From positions 372,001 through 436,000 of the forward strand of contig NZ_BMIS01000001.1 in the NCBI RefSeq assembly GCF_014642675.1: a stretch of 64,000 bases of DNA, in the 5' to 3' direction. Shown piece by piece: positions 15,703 to 24,201 of the stretch. Origin of the DNA: Nesterenkonia cremea (GTDB taxonomy: Bacteria; Actinomycetota; Actinomycetes; Actinomycetales; Micrococcaceae). Position 1 is the stretch's first letter; each line of letters begins with the position of its first letter. The position numbers were made by a program, and so were the translations under genes. The notes below the pieces were generated by a model. That model was not told the origin of the DNA. It worked only from the letters and a program-made list of their open reading frames with translations, and did not search any database.

Positions 15703-16713
15703 ATGGCCAAGAAGGATAAGCAGGACAAAGCGCTGATGCGCACCGCTGCGGGCGGATTCGTCGCGCAGCAGACCGTCTCCGTGGTCTCCAAGCAGGCCTT
15801 CGACGAGAACGGCAATCTGACCCCCTCCGCAGAGACGTGGCTGACCCGCGCGGTCACCGTGCAGCGTCCTCTGGTGCTGGCCAATCTGCGCCGGCTGCGC
15901 AAGAAGCACCCCACGCTGAGCAACCGGCAGATGGCCCGAGAGCTCGACAAGGAATTCATGCGGGTCATGACCGGCAGCGGTGCGGCCATCGGAGCCTCCG
16001 CCGCGGTGCCCGGCGTCGGGACGGTGGCCTCCCTGGGGCTCTCGGCCTTCGCCACCGGCGGCTTCCTGGAGACCAGCGCGGTCTACGCCCAGTCCATCGC
16101 CGAGCTCTCCGGGATCTGCACGGAGGACCCTCAGCGTGCGCAATACCTCGTGATGGCTGTGATGCTCGGTGATGAGGGCCGCAAGCTGCTCAGCGAGCTC
16201 TCCGATCAGGCCGGCGGCCGGGGCACCGGCCCCTACGCCTCACTGGTGCCGATGAATGCCCTGTCCAGCTCCTCCGGGATGGGCGGGATCATCGCCAACC
16301 AGATCAAGCGCCACTTCATCCGTCGCTTCTTCGTGCGGCAGGGCACCACCATGTTCGCCCGCGCCATCCCCTTCGGGATCGGTGCCGTGGTGGGTGGAGC
16401 GGCCAACCGCATGCTGGCCAAGCAGATCATCTCTACGGCTCACCAGACCTTCGGCGAGCTGCCCGAGCAGACGCCCCAGGCGCTGATCGAGGATATGCGC
16501 CGTGCCCTGGACCGGGAGAAGCTGCGGGCCGATCGGCGTGAGCGCCGGGAGAAGAAGAAGGAGATCAAGGGCCAGCAGAAGACGGCCCATAAGGAGCGCC
16601 GCGGCGAGATCCGTGAGCAGCGCCGGCAGCAGAAGGTCGAAGAGGCCGACCGTCGCCTGGAGAAGGCTCAGCAGCGGCTGGAGAAGACTCAGGGCAACTC
16701 CTCCGAGGGCTGA
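15703..16713 (+). CDS. EcsC-like membrane-associated protein
   Basis: 336-residue protein of uncertain role. Two glycine/alanine-rich hydrophobic regions resemble EcsC proteins: ASAAVPGVGTVASLGLSAFA (about residue 98) and RAIPFGIGAVVGGAANRML (about 220). The last 70 residues are highly charged and form a likely coiled coil with many Arg, Lys and Glu. The ATG at 15703 follows the EEP-like gene by two bases (a GTG at 15697 is also possible), so the two are probably translationally coupled. EcsC proteins have no firmly known function. Confidence 0.55.
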   Translation: MAKKDKQDKALMRTAAGGFVAQQTVSVVSKQAFDENGNLTPSAETWLTRAVTVQRPLVLANLRRLRKKHPTLSNRQMARELDKEFMRVMTGSGAAIGASAAVPGVGTVASLGLSAFATGGFLETSAVYAQSIAELSGICTEDPQRAQYLVMAVMLGDEGRKLLSELSDQAGGRGTGPYASLVPMNALSSSSGMGGIIANQIKRHFIRRFFVRQGTTMFARAIPFGIGAVVGGAANRMLAKQIISTAHQTFGELPEQTPQALIEDMRRALDREKLRADRRERREKKKEIKGQQKTAHKERRGEIREQRRQQKVEEADRRLEKAQQRLEKTQGNSSEG

Positions 16714-16793
16714 GCCCCTCGGTTCACCGGACGTTCATCATGGTTTCCCTGCGATGTCGGCCGGTGGAGGGCGTTGCCGTGGTCTCCGGATCC

Positions 16794-16799
16794 TAGCCT
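16794..16799 (+). promoter_or_regulatory. -10 box TAGCCT of a leaderless start
   Basis: TAGCCT ends six bases before the GTG of the GDPD gene at 16806, the same geometry as other leaderless starts in the window. Confidence 0.5.
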
Positions 16800-16805
16800 G
16801 GAGCT

Positions 16806-17777
16806 GTGCAGACCTTCGGCTCTCCTGCTGACCTCTCACCGGCCCCTTCCCGACGCCGGGCCCGCATCTTCGCGCACCGCGGATCCTCTGGACTCTTCGC
16901 CGAACATACCCGCGCCGCCTATATCCGGGCGTTGGAGGAGCAGGCCGACGGGCTCGAGGTGGACGTCCACCTGACTCGGGACGGGGAAGTGGTCTGCTTC
17001 CATGACTCCACCGTGGGCCGCACCTCAGATGCCAGCGGTCCGGTGGCTGCGATGACCTGGCAGCAGATGCGGCGCCTGGATGTGCACTCCTGGAAGAACC
17101 CGGTGCTGCCGGAGCGCTATGGCCGTGCGGACCAGCAGCTGATGACGCTGAAGGACACTCTGGAGCTGCTCAGCGGGGCCGGGCGCAGCATGAGACTGGC
17201 CCTGGAGCTGAAGCACCCCTCGCCCTATGGCCACCAGCTGGAGGAGCGGACGCTGCAGGTGCTGCTGGCCCACGGCTGGGATCCCGAGACCTCCATGATC
17301 AGCTGCCGTGACCTCTCCGGGCAGGTGACCCACACTGTGGAGGTCACCTTCATGAGCTTCTCCCGGGGGTCCCTGCTGCACCTGGCGGAGCTGGTCCCGG
17401 CCGAGAAGCTCTGTGCGCTCTTCGACACTCTGACCGAGCGGCATATCGAGCGGCGCGTGGAGCATCTGCGCTTCGGCCCGGCGGTGCGGCCCCTGGTGGC
17501 AGCGGTGATGCGCGGAGCCGTGCGCAACGCTGAGGCCCTGGTCTGGAACGCCCATGTGGGCTACGCGGGTCCGGGGATCGCGCTGGTGCGGTCACGGCGT
17601 GCCGAGGTGAAGGCCTGGCAGGCCCGCGGGCTGAGGCTGCGCGTGTGGACTGTGGACCGTCCCGAGGATGCCCAGCTGCTGCTGGACCTGGGTGTGGGGG
17701 AGATGACCACCAACTACCCGGCACGCCTGGGCGCCCTGGTCTCCGGCGATCGGCGTCCCCTCTTCGAGGACGTCTGA
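16806..17777 (+). CDS. Glycerophosphodiester phosphodiesterase family protein
   Basis: Hydrolyses glycerophosphodiesters to glycerol-3-phosphate and an alcohol. The 323-residue TIM-barrel protein shows the GDPD pattern: IFAHRGSSGLFAEHTRAAY (catalytic His), GLEVDVHLTRDGEVVCFHD (metal-binding Glu/Asp and second His), LALELKHPSP, and a C-terminal VWTVDRPEDAQLLLDLGV-MTTNYP. There is no signal peptide, so it is cytosolic. GTG start supported by the -10 box six bases before it. Ends tail-to-tail with the universal stress gene, only 14 bp apart. Confidence 0.9.
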   Translation: MQTFGSPADLSPAPSRRRARIFAHRGSSGLFAEHTRAAYIRALEEQADGLEVDVHLTRDGEVVCFHDSTVGRTSDASGPVAAMTWQQMRRLDVHSWKNPVLPERYGRADQQLMTLKDTLELLSGAGRSMRLALELKHPSPYGHQLEERTLQVLLAHGWDPETSMISCRDLSGQVTHTVEVTFMSFSRGSLLHLAELVPAEKLCALFDTLTERHIERRVEHLRFGPAVRPLVAAVMRGAVRNAEALVWNAHVGYAGPGIALVRSRRAEVKAWQARGLRLRVWTVDRPEDAQLLLDLGVGEMTTNYPARLGALVSGDRRPLFEDV

Positions 17778-17795
17778 GGCCTCCGGTCGCCTCAG
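17774..17795. terminator. Short hairpin spanning the stop codons of convergent genes
   Basis: CTGAGGC (17774-17780) pairs with GCCTCAG (17789-17795). The hairpin includes the stop codons of both the GDPD gene and the convergent universal stress gene. It is weak as a terminator but is the only structure in the 14-bp gap. Confidence 0.4.
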
Positions 17796-18862
17796 GACTC
17801 GCCGATGGCGGGGCCGAAGGCGGGGCGGTCGTCCAGACGGCCGTCCTCACGGTCCGGAACCACCATGAGCGGGCCCTCGGCATGGTGCAGGACGCCCTGG
17901 GAAGTGGAGCCCAGCAGCATGCCGGTGAAGCCGCCCCGGCCGCGGGAACCGACCACGGTCAGCTGGGCATGACGGGTCTCCTCCACCAAGACGTCCACGG
18001 CGGGGCCGTCGACCACTGCGGCTTCGATCTCCAGATCCGGGAAGTGGTTGAGCAGCCAGCGGCGGCCGTTCTCCAGTTTCTCGCGCAGCTCCTGAGCCGC
18101 TGACTCGTCCTCCATATGCGTGGGGATCCAGACCAGAGTGGCTCCCAGCGGCGGCAGAGCGCAGACGATCCGCAGCGTGGTCCCGCGCAGTATGGCCTCC
18201 CGGGCCGCGGCCAGCGCGGCCACACGTCCGTAGTCGGAGCCGTCGACGCCGGCCACCACAGGACGTCGGTCCTGGGTGCGGATGGGGTGGGCGCCCTCTC
18301 TGATCAGCTCGGGGGAGGGCTCGGTGCTCGGCTTCTCCGGCGTCGGGGGAGGGGAGGCGGAGACTATCGGGATGGCCCCGGTGGCGGTGGTGACCGCATT
18401 GGACTCCTGGGAGGAGAACTTCAGCGGCACGATCACCGTGGGGCAGGCGGCGTGGGCCGGCAGTGCGGAGGAGACAGAGCCCAGCAGGCGGCCGAAGAAG
18501 CCGCCGCGGCCGCGTCCGCCCACTACGAGGACATCAGAGTGCTGGGAGTAGTCCAGCAGCACGCCGGCCGGATCGCCGGACTCGATCTCATAGCGCACCT
18601 CGCCCGGATAGTCCCGCAGGAACTCCTGGGCCTGGCTGATGACCTTCTCCGATCCCTGGCGCAGGGAGGAATCATCCATCAGGGCATAGCCGCCGTCCAT
18701 AGAGGAGGCGGCGAAGGCCGGCAACGAATAGGCGGTGACCACAGTGAGCGGCAGCTCTCGGCGGTGGGCCTCGGCGGCGGCCCAGTGGGCTGCGCGCAAC
18801 GACTGCTCGGAGCCGTCCACGCCGACTGCGACGCCGTGACCGGCAGGGGTGCGCTCGTTCAT
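17792..18862 (-). CDS. Universal stress protein, two UspA domains in tandem
   Basis: 356-residue cytosolic protein made of two UspA folds. Each carries the ATP-binding glycine motif: VVGGRGRGGFFGRLLGSVS in the first domain (about residue 115) and VVGSRGRGGFTGMLLGSTS in the second (about 305), separated by a Pro/Ser/Glu-rich linker. Two adjacent ATGs occur; the second (18862) sits five bases after AGGAGG and is preferred over 18865. In actinobacteria such proteins accompany hypoxia, dormancy or stress responses. The leader contains the terminator hairpin of the upstream nucleoside transporter. Confidence 0.9.
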   Translation of the reverse strand: MNERTPAGHGVAVGVDGSEQSLRAAHWAAAEAHRRELPLTVVTAYSLPAFAASSMDGGYALMDDSSLRQGSEKVISQAQEFLRDYPGEVRYEIESGDPAGVLLDYSQHSDVLVVGGRGRGGFFGRLLGSVSSALPAHAACPTVIVPLKFSSQESNAVTTATGAIPIVSASPPPTPEKPSTEPSPELIREGAHPIRTQDRRPVVAGVDGSDYGRVAALAAAREAILRGTTLRIVCALPPLGATLVWIPTHMEDESAAQELREKLENGRRWLLNHFPDLEIEAAVVDGPAVDVLVEETRHAQLTVVGSRGRGGFTGMLLGSTSQGVLHHAEGPLMVVPDREDGRLDDRPAFGPAIGES

Positions 18863-18880
18863 CATTGCCTCCTGGTAGGC

Positions 18881-18920
18881 CGAAGGGGCGTGGGGATCAT
18901 GGTACCCACACGCCCCTTCG
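18881..18920 (-). terminator. Terminator after the nucleoside transporter gene
   Basis: CGAAGGGGCGTG (18881-18892) pairs with CACGCCCCTTCG (18909-18920). It lies downstream of the minus-strand transporter and just upstream of the universal stress gene, separating their transcripts. Confidence 0.7.
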
Positions 18921-18976
18921 AGGGCTAGAGATCCCTGATCAGACCAGGGTTCAGGAGCTCAGAGCAGGGCCACGCC

Positions 18977-20392
18977 TCAGACCAGGATCATGCCCACGAT
19001 GGCGGCAGACATCAGGTTGGCCAGAGTGCCGGCCAGCACGGCCCGCATGCCCAGCTGGGCGATCTCCGAGCGGCGGTTCTTCACCAGGGTGCCCAGGCCG
19101 CCCAGCAGGATCGCCAGGGAGGAGAAGTTGGCGAAGCCGGTCAGGGCGAAGGTCACGATGGCAGAGGTCTTGTCGGAGAGGCTGCCGTCGTATTCGGTGA
19201 AGGCGGCGAAGGCGACGAACTCGTTGAGCACGATCTTCTGTCCCAGGAAGCTGCCCGCCGCCGTAGCCTCCTCCCACGGGACACCGATGGCCCACATCAG
19301 CGGAGCGAAGATATAGCCGAAGATCTCCTCCATGGTCAGATCGCCGTAGCCGAAGATTCCGCCGATCTGGCCGATGAAGAGGTTGAGCAGTGCGATCAGC
19401 GCGACGAAGGCCAGCAGCATGGCGGCGACGTTGAGCGCCAGGCGCAGGCCGTCGGAGGCGCCGCGGGCTGCGGCGTCGATGACGTTGCGGGCCTCCGGGG
19501 TGCCGTAGGCCTCATCGTTCCGGGCCGGCGGCTCGTCATCGCCCAGAATGTCCTCCGGCTCGGCGGGCGCTGTCGAGTCCTCAGCGGGGGCCTCAGCTGT
19601 GGCCACCGCACCGGAGGGGGCGGCGTCGTCTCCCTCAGCCTTTTCGGTCTTGGTGTACTTGGCACCGCCCAGCACCGTCTTGTCTGTGGACATGGCCTCT
19701 GGGTTCTCGCGCTCGAGCTCGCCGGCGTCGACCTCGTCGAAGGAGCCGGCCGGGACCAGGATCTTGGCCATCAGCAGGGCGCCGGGAGCGGCCATGAAGC
19801 AGGCCGCGATCAGGTACTCCAGGTTCGCGCCCATCTGGTTCAGGCCCACCAGGACCGAACCGGCCACGGTGGAGAGGCCCCCGACCATCACGGCGAAGAG
19901 CTCCGACTTGGTCATGCCGGCCACATAGGGGCGGATGACCAGAGGTGCCTCGGTCTGGCCCACAAAGATGTTGGCCGCAGTGTTCATCGACTCTGCGCGG
20001 GAGGTTCCCAGCAGCCGCTGCAGAGCGCCGCCGATGAAACGGACCACGAGCTGCAGGATCTTCAGGTGGTAGAGGATCGCCGTCAGCGAGGCGAAGAAGA
20101 CGATCACCGGCAGCACGTTGAGCACGAAGGGTGCGTTCTCATCGAAGAAGTGACCGAAGAGGAACTCCGTGCCTGCGGTGGTCTGTCCCACTACGGCGCG
20201 CACGCCATCAGAGACGAAGGTGAGCGCCGCTTGACCCCAGGGGACATAGAGCACCAGGACCGCGAAGCCCACCTGCAGCGCCAGCGCGACGGCCACTGTG
20301 CGGATCTTGATCTTCTTCCGATCCACGGAGAACAGGACTGCGATGGCGAGCAGCAGGCACATGCCCAGCGCGCCCCAGAGGATGGTGATCAT
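18977..20392 (-). CDS. Concentrative nucleoside transporter (NupC/CNT family) with acidic insertion
   Basis: Imports nucleosides with H+ or Na+. The 471-residue protein shows CNT features: [37 protein letters not shown] (substrate-binding Gln-Thr-Glu), [32 protein letters not shown] and [14 protein letters not shown]. Between the halves, about residues 220-300, is a hydrophilic acidic Ala/Glu/Pro-rich insertion longer than in E. coli NupC. ATG at 20392 is preceded by GGGAGGAA. Single-gene unit with its own terminator. Confidence 0.92.
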   Translation of the reverse strand: MITILWGALGMCLLLAIAVLFSVDRKKIKIRTVAVALALQVGFAVLVLYVPWGQAALTFVSDGVRAVVGQTTAGTEFLFGHFFDENAPFVLNVLPVIVFFASLTAILYHLKILQLVVRFIGGALQRLLGTSRAESMNTAANIFVGQTEAPLVIRPYVAGMTKSELFAVMVGGLSTVAGSVLVGLNQMGANLEYLIAACFMAAPGALLMAKILVPAGSFDEVDAGELERENPEAMSTDKTVLGGAKYTKTEKAEGDDAAPSGAVATAEAPAEDSTAPAEPEDILGDDEPPARNDEAYGTPEARNVIDAAARGASDGLRLALNVAAMLLAFVALIALLNLFIGQIGGIFGYGDLTMEEIFGYIFAPLMWAIGVPWEEATAAGSFLGQKIVLNEFVAFAAFTEYDGSLSDKTSAIVTFALTGFANFSSLAILLGGLGTLVKNRRSEIAQLGMRAVLAGTLANLMSAAIVGMILV

Positions 20393-20429
20393 GCTTCCTC
20401 CCGAAGGTGATGAGTGATGGAGAGGAGAA

Positions 20430-20471
20430 AGGCGGGTCCTCTCTCACTACCGCAGAAGAGAGAACCCGCCT
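20430..20471 (-). terminator. Terminator after the NlpC/P60 gene
   Basis: AGGCGGGT-CCTCTCT pairs with AGAGAGA-ACCCGCCT (one mismatch), with a loop of about 12 bases. Reading on the minus strand the hairpin is followed by TTTCTCC. It lies 23 bp beyond the stop of the peptidase gene. Confidence 0.7.
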
Positions 20472-20494
20472 ATGTCTCAGGGCTCAGCGGGCGG

Positions 20495-22648
20495 TCAGAG
20501 CCGCACCGCTGAAGTGGGGCTGCCGAACATGGACCGGACGGAGACCCCGGAGCTCGGGCTGCCGGCGTCGACGATCTGACCGTCCCCCAGGTAGATCGCC
20601 GCGTGCCAGTCGCCCCAGAAGATCAGATCGCCGCGCTGGGCCTCGCCCACCGAGATGGTGGTGCCCTGGTTGATCTGGTCGTAGGTCGTGCGCCCCAGGC
20701 TGATGCCGGCCTGTGCGTAGGCCTGCTGGATCAGCGAGGAGCAGTCCCAGCCGTTCGGGCCGTTGGCGCCGAGCTGGTAGTAGGCGTTCGGGTTGTTGGC
20801 CTGAGCGACGGCGAACTCGATGGCCGCCTCGACGCCGCCGCCGGAGGTGGCCGGTGCCGGGGAGCTGCCGCCCGATCCACCGGAGGAGGTCTGGCTCTGG
20901 CTGGCCTCTTGCTGGGCGGCCTCCTGTGCGGCTGCTTCTTCGGCTGCGGCTTCCTCAGCCGCTGCTTCCTCAGCCGCTGCTTCCTCAGCCGCTGCTTCCT
21001 GTGCCGCTGCCTCCTGGGCGGCGGCCTCTTCAGCGGCTGCCTGCTCCTCAGCCTCGCGCTGTGCGGCTTCGGCAGCCTCGTGCTGCTCACGCAGGTACTC
21101 CACGTGCCAGCGCATCGCAGTCCAGGAGGCGTTGCCGTCGGCGTTGGTCAGCGCATCGTTGGCGAGCACAGCCTGGTAGTACTCCTGGGCGCCGTCGCCG
21201 AAGTCCGGCGCGTACTCAGCGCCCTGGCGCATCAGAGTCTGCATGTTGACGCTCAGGTCGTCGAAGCCGTGGATGACCGGTTCGGGTGCCTGGTAGTCGA
21301 AGGTCCAGGAAGTCTCGCCGGAGAGCTCGTGGCCCTCCTCGGCGGAGGCTTCGATGGTGATGCCGTCCTCGGGGACCTCGACCTGCCCGCTGCCGGAGGA
21401 GTAGGAGACGCCCTCCACCTCGGGCACGGTCAGCAGGTTGCCCTCCTGGGAGGGGGCCTCAGCCTCGACGGAGACCACCTGGGGCTCCGGTTCAGGCTCG
21501 GGCTCCGGTTCGGGTGCCTGGTAGTCGAAGGTCCAGGAGGTCTCGCCGGAGAGCTCGTGGCCCTCCTCGGCGGAGGCTTCGATGGTGATGCCGTCCTCGG
21601 GGACCTCGACCTGGCCGCTGCCGGAGGAGTAGGAGACGCCCTCCACCTCGGGCACGGTCAGCAGGTTGCCCTCCTGGGAGGGGGCCTCAGCCTCGACGGA
21701 GACCAGCACCGGCTCAGTCTCCTCCTCGGATGCCTCGGGCTCTTCCTCCGGCGCGTCCTCTTCGTCGGCGGTCCCTTCCTCGATGTCCTCCTCGGACACG
21801 CGAGCCTGCTCGGCGTCGGCCTGCATCGCGCTGAGGTGCCTCACCAGGGCCTCCTCATCGATGGAGCCGTCCTCGTTCAGGAAGTCAGCGTTGCCCAGGA
21901 CCAGCTCGAAGTAGCCCTGGATGTCGTCGCCGTAGTCCTCGAGCTCAGCCAGAGCCTCGAGGAGTTCGTACATGGTCTGTCCGACCTCGGAGACGTCGTC
22001 GGCGGTGGACTCCTCCACCTCTTCGACGGCCTCGTACTGGGCGTCGCGCTCCTCAGCTGCGGCGTCGGCCTGCTCCTGGAGGGCCTCGTACTCGTTGCCC
22101 TCCTGCTCGGTCTCGACGTACTCCTGCTCAGCCTGGTCGGACTGGTAGTCCTCAGTGGCCTCATCGGCCAGCGAGGAGTCCTCCTCGAGCAGGATGTCCT
22201 CGGAGCCGGCCTCGCCTTCCTGGTACTCCTCGGAGGCGTCGGAGGCGGCCTCGTCCTCGGACTGCTCCTGGGCTTCCTCAGCCTCGGCTGCGGCAGTGGC
22301 CAGCTCTTCGGCCTCGTCCTCGGCGGCCAGAGCGTTCTGGTGTTCGATCTGCACGGCAGAGTCGAGCTCCAGCGCGCGTTGGTTGGCCTGCGTCAGGCGT
22401 TCGCTGATCTCGCCGATCATCTGGTCGGTGGCCTCGGAGGATTCCTGGGCGCTGGAGATGTCTCGTGCGGAGGGGACCTCGGGAAGTTCGGTCACGACCA
22501 CGGAGTCGGCGGAGTTCTGGCCCTGGCTCTGTTGGTCGGGGTGGGAGGCTCGATCAGCCACCAGGTCGGGAAGGGTGGTCCCGACGAGTGCGGTCGTCAC
22601 GACGACGGCAGTCGCTGCTGCCACCGCGAGATTTCGGCGGTTTTTCAC
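20495..22648 (-). CDS. Secreted NlpC/P60 (C40) peptidoglycan peptidase with acidic coiled coil and duplicated domain
   Basis: Cell-wall endopeptidase of 717 residues, exported by an N-terminal signal (LAVAAATAVVVTTALVGTT). Order: strongly acidic Glu/Ala/Gln coiled-coil region (about 50-310); two nearly identical beta-rich repeats (about 314-381 and 390-457) joined by a PEPEPEP linker; a helical segment; an Ala/Glu pentapeptide run (about 540-590); and the C-terminal C40 domain with catalytic Cys in NGWDCSSLIQQAY and His in DWHAAIYLGDG. The GTG start has GAGGAA six bases before it. It resembles the Rip-type hydrolases of actinobacteria. The acidic bias suggests function in a salty or cation-rich wall. 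Confidence 0.88.
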   Translation of the reverse strand: MKNRRNLAVAAATAVVVTTALVGTTLPDLVADRASHPDQQSQGQNSADSVVVTELPEVPSARDISSAQESSEATDQMIGEISERLTQANQRALELDSAVQIEHQNALAAEDEAEELATAAAEAEEAQEQSEDEAASDASEEYQEGEAGSEDILLEEDSSLADEATEDYQSDQAEQEYVETEQEGNEYEALQEQADAAAEERDAQYEAVEEVEESTADDVSEVGQTMYELLEALAELEDYGDDIQGYFELVLGNADFLNEDGSIDEEALVRHLSAMQADAEQARVSEEDIEEGTADEEDAPEEEPEASEEETEPVLVSVEAEAPSQEGNLLTVPEVEGVSYSSGSGQVEVPEDGITIEASAEEGHELSGETSWTFDYQAPEPEPEPEPEPQVVSVEAEAPSQEGNLLTVPEVEGVSYSSGSGQVEVPEDGITIEASAEEGHELSGETSWTFDYQAPEPVIHGFDDLSVNMQTLMRQGAEYAPDFGDGAQEYYQAVLANDALTNADGNASWTAMRWHVEYLREQHEAAEAAQREAEEQAAAEEAAAQEAAAQEAAAEEAAAEEAAAEEAAAEEAAAQEAAQQEASQSQTSSGGSGGSSPAPATSGGGVEAAIEFAVAQANNPNAYYQLGANGPNGWDCSSLIQQAYAQAGISLGRTTYDQINQGTTISVGEAQRGDLIFWGDWHAAIYLGDGQIVDAGSPSSGVSVRSMFGSPTSAVRL
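20936..21035 (-). repeat. 15-bp tandem repeats encoding Ala-Glu pentapeptides
   Basis: Inside the C40 gene the unit GCTGCTTCCTCAGCC recurs head to tail, first perfectly and then with drift (GTGCCGCT, CTCCTGGGCG). It encodes AAAEE/AAAQE units of a helical stalk. Copy number could vary by slippage. Confidence 0.75.
21277..21705 (-). repeat. 201-bp near-identical direct duplication within the C40 peptidase gene
   Basis: Bases 21277-21477 and 21505-21705 (period 228 bp) differ at only two positions that I can find. Each encodes a 66-residue unit beginning VSVEAEAPSQEGNLLTVPEV and ending SWTFDYQAPEP, a beta-rich surface repeat of the kind found in actinobacterial wall proteins. The near-identity at DNA level implies a recent duplication or ongoing gene conversion. 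Confidence 0.92.
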
Positions 22649-22975
22649 GGTAGTTCCTCACTTATTCCTCACTGGGTGCAGCGTTCACGCATGGGCTGGC
22701 CTCCGGCGCGGACGTCCAGGCTGGGAGACCTGGACGACATGATGGGAATCGCGTCAGAAGCCGTGTGGCGCTACGTCGGTAACGATAGAGGCGTGGTTGA
22801 CTCCTTGGCAACAGCCCGTGTCGTTCCTGTGACGAAACTGTGATGCGTGGATCCCCGTCATTCCGGGGATGTGAGGTCACAGAATGATATCGTCAAACCT
22901 TCAAGTAGGTTGAAGGTTGAGCTTCCGTGACTTCCGGGTGACCCTGTGCTAAACGATCTGAGGCCGGGGCCGGTC
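22649..22975. other. 327-bp intergenic region with inverted repeats, no gene seen
   Basis: Leader/promoter side of the C40 gene (minus) and 3' side of the zincin gene (minus). Structures seen: CGTCCAGG/CCTGGACG hairpin (22713-22736); ATCCCCG/CGGGGAT hairpin (22851-22870); TGTGA-N2-TCACA dyad (22870-22881); AACCTTCAA/TTGAAGGTT dyad (22896-22918). Any of these may be a terminator of the zincin gene, an operator or part of a structured leader. I looked for a c-di-AMP (ydaO) riboswitch, which often precedes such peptidases in actinobacteria, and could not recognise its core. Confidence 0.5.
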
Positions 22976-23341
22976 TCAGCCCCAGCCGAGGCGGTGCAGC
23001 GTCTCGTCGTCGATGCCGAAGAAGTGGGCCACCTCGTGGATCACCGTGATGGTGATCTGCTCGACGACCTCCTCCGAGGAGCTGCAGATCTGCAGGATCG
23101 GCTCCTTATAGATGGTGATCGTATCCGGCATCGCCCAGGGCTCGGAGCCGCGCTCGGTCAGCGGGATCCCCTCATAGAGGCCCAGCAGGACGGTGTCGGG
23201 GTCCTCCCAGGGCTGGGGCTGGTAGCGGTCCTCCACGAAGACGGCGACATTGTCGATCTTCGAGGCCAGCTCATCGGGGATCATCTCCAGGGCGCGGGCG
23301 GCGGCGTCGTCGAACTCATCTTCGCTCATCTGCGCAGGCAT
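22976..23341 (-). CDS. Zincin-type metallopeptidase family protein
   Basis: 121-residue zinc protein of the small zincin family (PF06262-like). The motif TVIHEVAHFFGIDDETLHRLG near the C-terminus is the HExxH-type site with the extended ligands of the family. Acidic pattern EDRY, LLGLYEGIPLTER and ITIYKEPI are conserved family blocks. The start at 23341 (MPAQMSEDEF) is supported by a minus-strand TAGACT (23349-23354) seven bases upstream, giving a leaderless mRNA; the frame itself runs much further upstream but antisense to exonuclease III. Divergent from xth with only 45 bp between starts. The substrate is unknown in the family. Confidence 0.87.
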   Translation of the reverse strand: MPAQMSEDEFDDAAARALEMIPDELASKIDNVAVFVEDRYQPQPWEDPDTVLLGLYEGIPLTERGSEPWAMPDTITIYKEPILQICSSSEEVVEQITITVIHEVAHFFGIDDETLHRLGWG

Positions 23342-23348
23342 GGGATCG

Positions 23349-23379
23349 AGTCTACGGGGCACAGCCCCGCTGGTAGTTT
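23349..23379. promoter_or_regulatory. Compact divergent promoter: back-to-back -10 boxes for zincin and xth
   Basis: AGTCTA (23349-23354) is TAGACT on the minus strand, seven bases from the zincin start. TAGTTT (23374-23379) is seven bases from the xth ATG at 23387. The start codons are 45 bp apart, so the -35 region of each lies near or inside the other unit. Confidence 0.6.
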
Positions 23380-23386
23380 TGACCCC

Positions 23387-24190
23387 ATGCGAATTGCCAC
23401 ATGGAACGTGAATTCGATGCGTGCCCGGGCGGACAGGGTGGAGGCCTGGCTGGAGCGGCACGACGTCGACGTCGTCGCCATCCAGGAGACCAAGTGCAGG
23501 GACGACAACTTCCCCTGGGAGGTCTTCGAGCACAACGGCTACGACGTCGCCCACTTCGGCTTCAGCCAGTGGAACGGTGTGGCCATCGCCTCCCGCGTGG
23601 GGCTGAAGGATGTGGAGCGGACCTTCGCCGATCAGCCTCCCTTCGGCAAGGGCGGCGAGGATCCGGTGCAGGAGGCCCGCGCCATCGCTGCGACCTGCGG
23701 CGATGTGCGGATCTGGAGCCTGTACGTCCCCAATGGGCGGGCGCTGACCGATGAGCATATGGAGTACAAGCTGACCTGGCTCAAGCAGCTGCGCGAGCAG
23801 GCCGAGACCTGGCTGGCCGGTGACTCGCAGGCGCAGATCGCGCTGGCCGGCGACTGGAACATCGCCCCGCAGGATGAGGATGTCTGGGACATCGACCACT
23901 TTCGTGAGCAGGAGCTGACGCATGTCTCCGAGCCGGAGCGGGAGGCCTTCCGCTCCTTCCTCGACGCCGGCTACGCCGACCTGGTCCGCCCCCACACCCC
24001 CGGCCCCGGGGTCTACACCTACTGGGACTACACCAGCCTGCGGTTCCAGAAGCGCGAAGGGATGCGGATCGACTTCGTGTTGGGCTCCCCGGCTCTGGCC
24101 GAGCGGGTGGAGTCGGCCTTCATCGATAAGGATGAGCGCCGCGGCAAGGGTGCCAGTGACCACGCCCCGGTGGTCGTGGATCTGGGCTGA
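23387..24190 (+). CDS. xth: Exodeoxyribonuclease III (AP endonuclease)
   Basis: DNA repair enzyme cutting at abasic sites and degrading 3' ends; cytosolic, Mg2+-dependent. The 267-residue protein has all EEP catalytic motifs: MRIATWNVNSMRAR (Asn), VVAIQETKC (metal Glu), WSLYVPNGR (Tyr), ALAGDWNIAPQDEDVWD (Asp/Asn), and C-terminal RIDFVLGSP and GASDHAPVVVD (Asp-His). The ATG at 23387 follows a -10 box by seven bases; an upstream extension in the same frame is antisense to the zincin gene and is not homologous. Useful contrast to the inactive EEP-fold protein at 14426. Confidence 0.95.
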   Translation: MRIATWNVNSMRARADRVEAWLERHDVDVVAIQETKCRDDNFPWEVFEHNGYDVAHFGFSQWNGVAIASRVGLKDVERTFADQPPFGKGGEDPVQEARAIAATCGDVRIWSLYVPNGRALTDEHMEYKLTWLKQLREQAETWLAGDSQAQIALAGDWNIAPQDEDVWDIDHFREQELTHVSEPEREAFRSFLDAGYADLVRPHTPGPGVYTYWDYTSLRFQKREGMRIDFVLGSPALAERVESAFIDKDERRGKGASDHAPVVVDLG

Positions 24191-24201
24191 CAGTCCGGCT
24201 G

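Noticed and set aside
20936..21035. Regular short repeats that might suggest a CRISPR array
   Set aside because: The 15-bp units are contiguous without unique spacers and encode Ala-Glu pentapeptides in frame.
20603..22843. 746-codon open frame on the plus strand opposite the C40 peptidase
   Set aside because: It mirrors the codon pattern of the GC-rich minus-strand gene, has Leu/Gly/Val-rich composition with no domain, and no start signal. The minus strand carries a complete NlpC/P60 protein.
22649..22975. c-di-AMP (ydaO) riboswitch upstream of the NlpC/P60 gene
   Set aside because: The context is right and hairpins exist, but I could not recognise the conserved core; a covariance-model search would settle it.
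22946..23386. N-terminal extension of exonuclease III in the same frame
   Set aside because: The extension is antisense to the zincin gene, is not homologous to Xth, and a -10 box sits just before ATG 23387.
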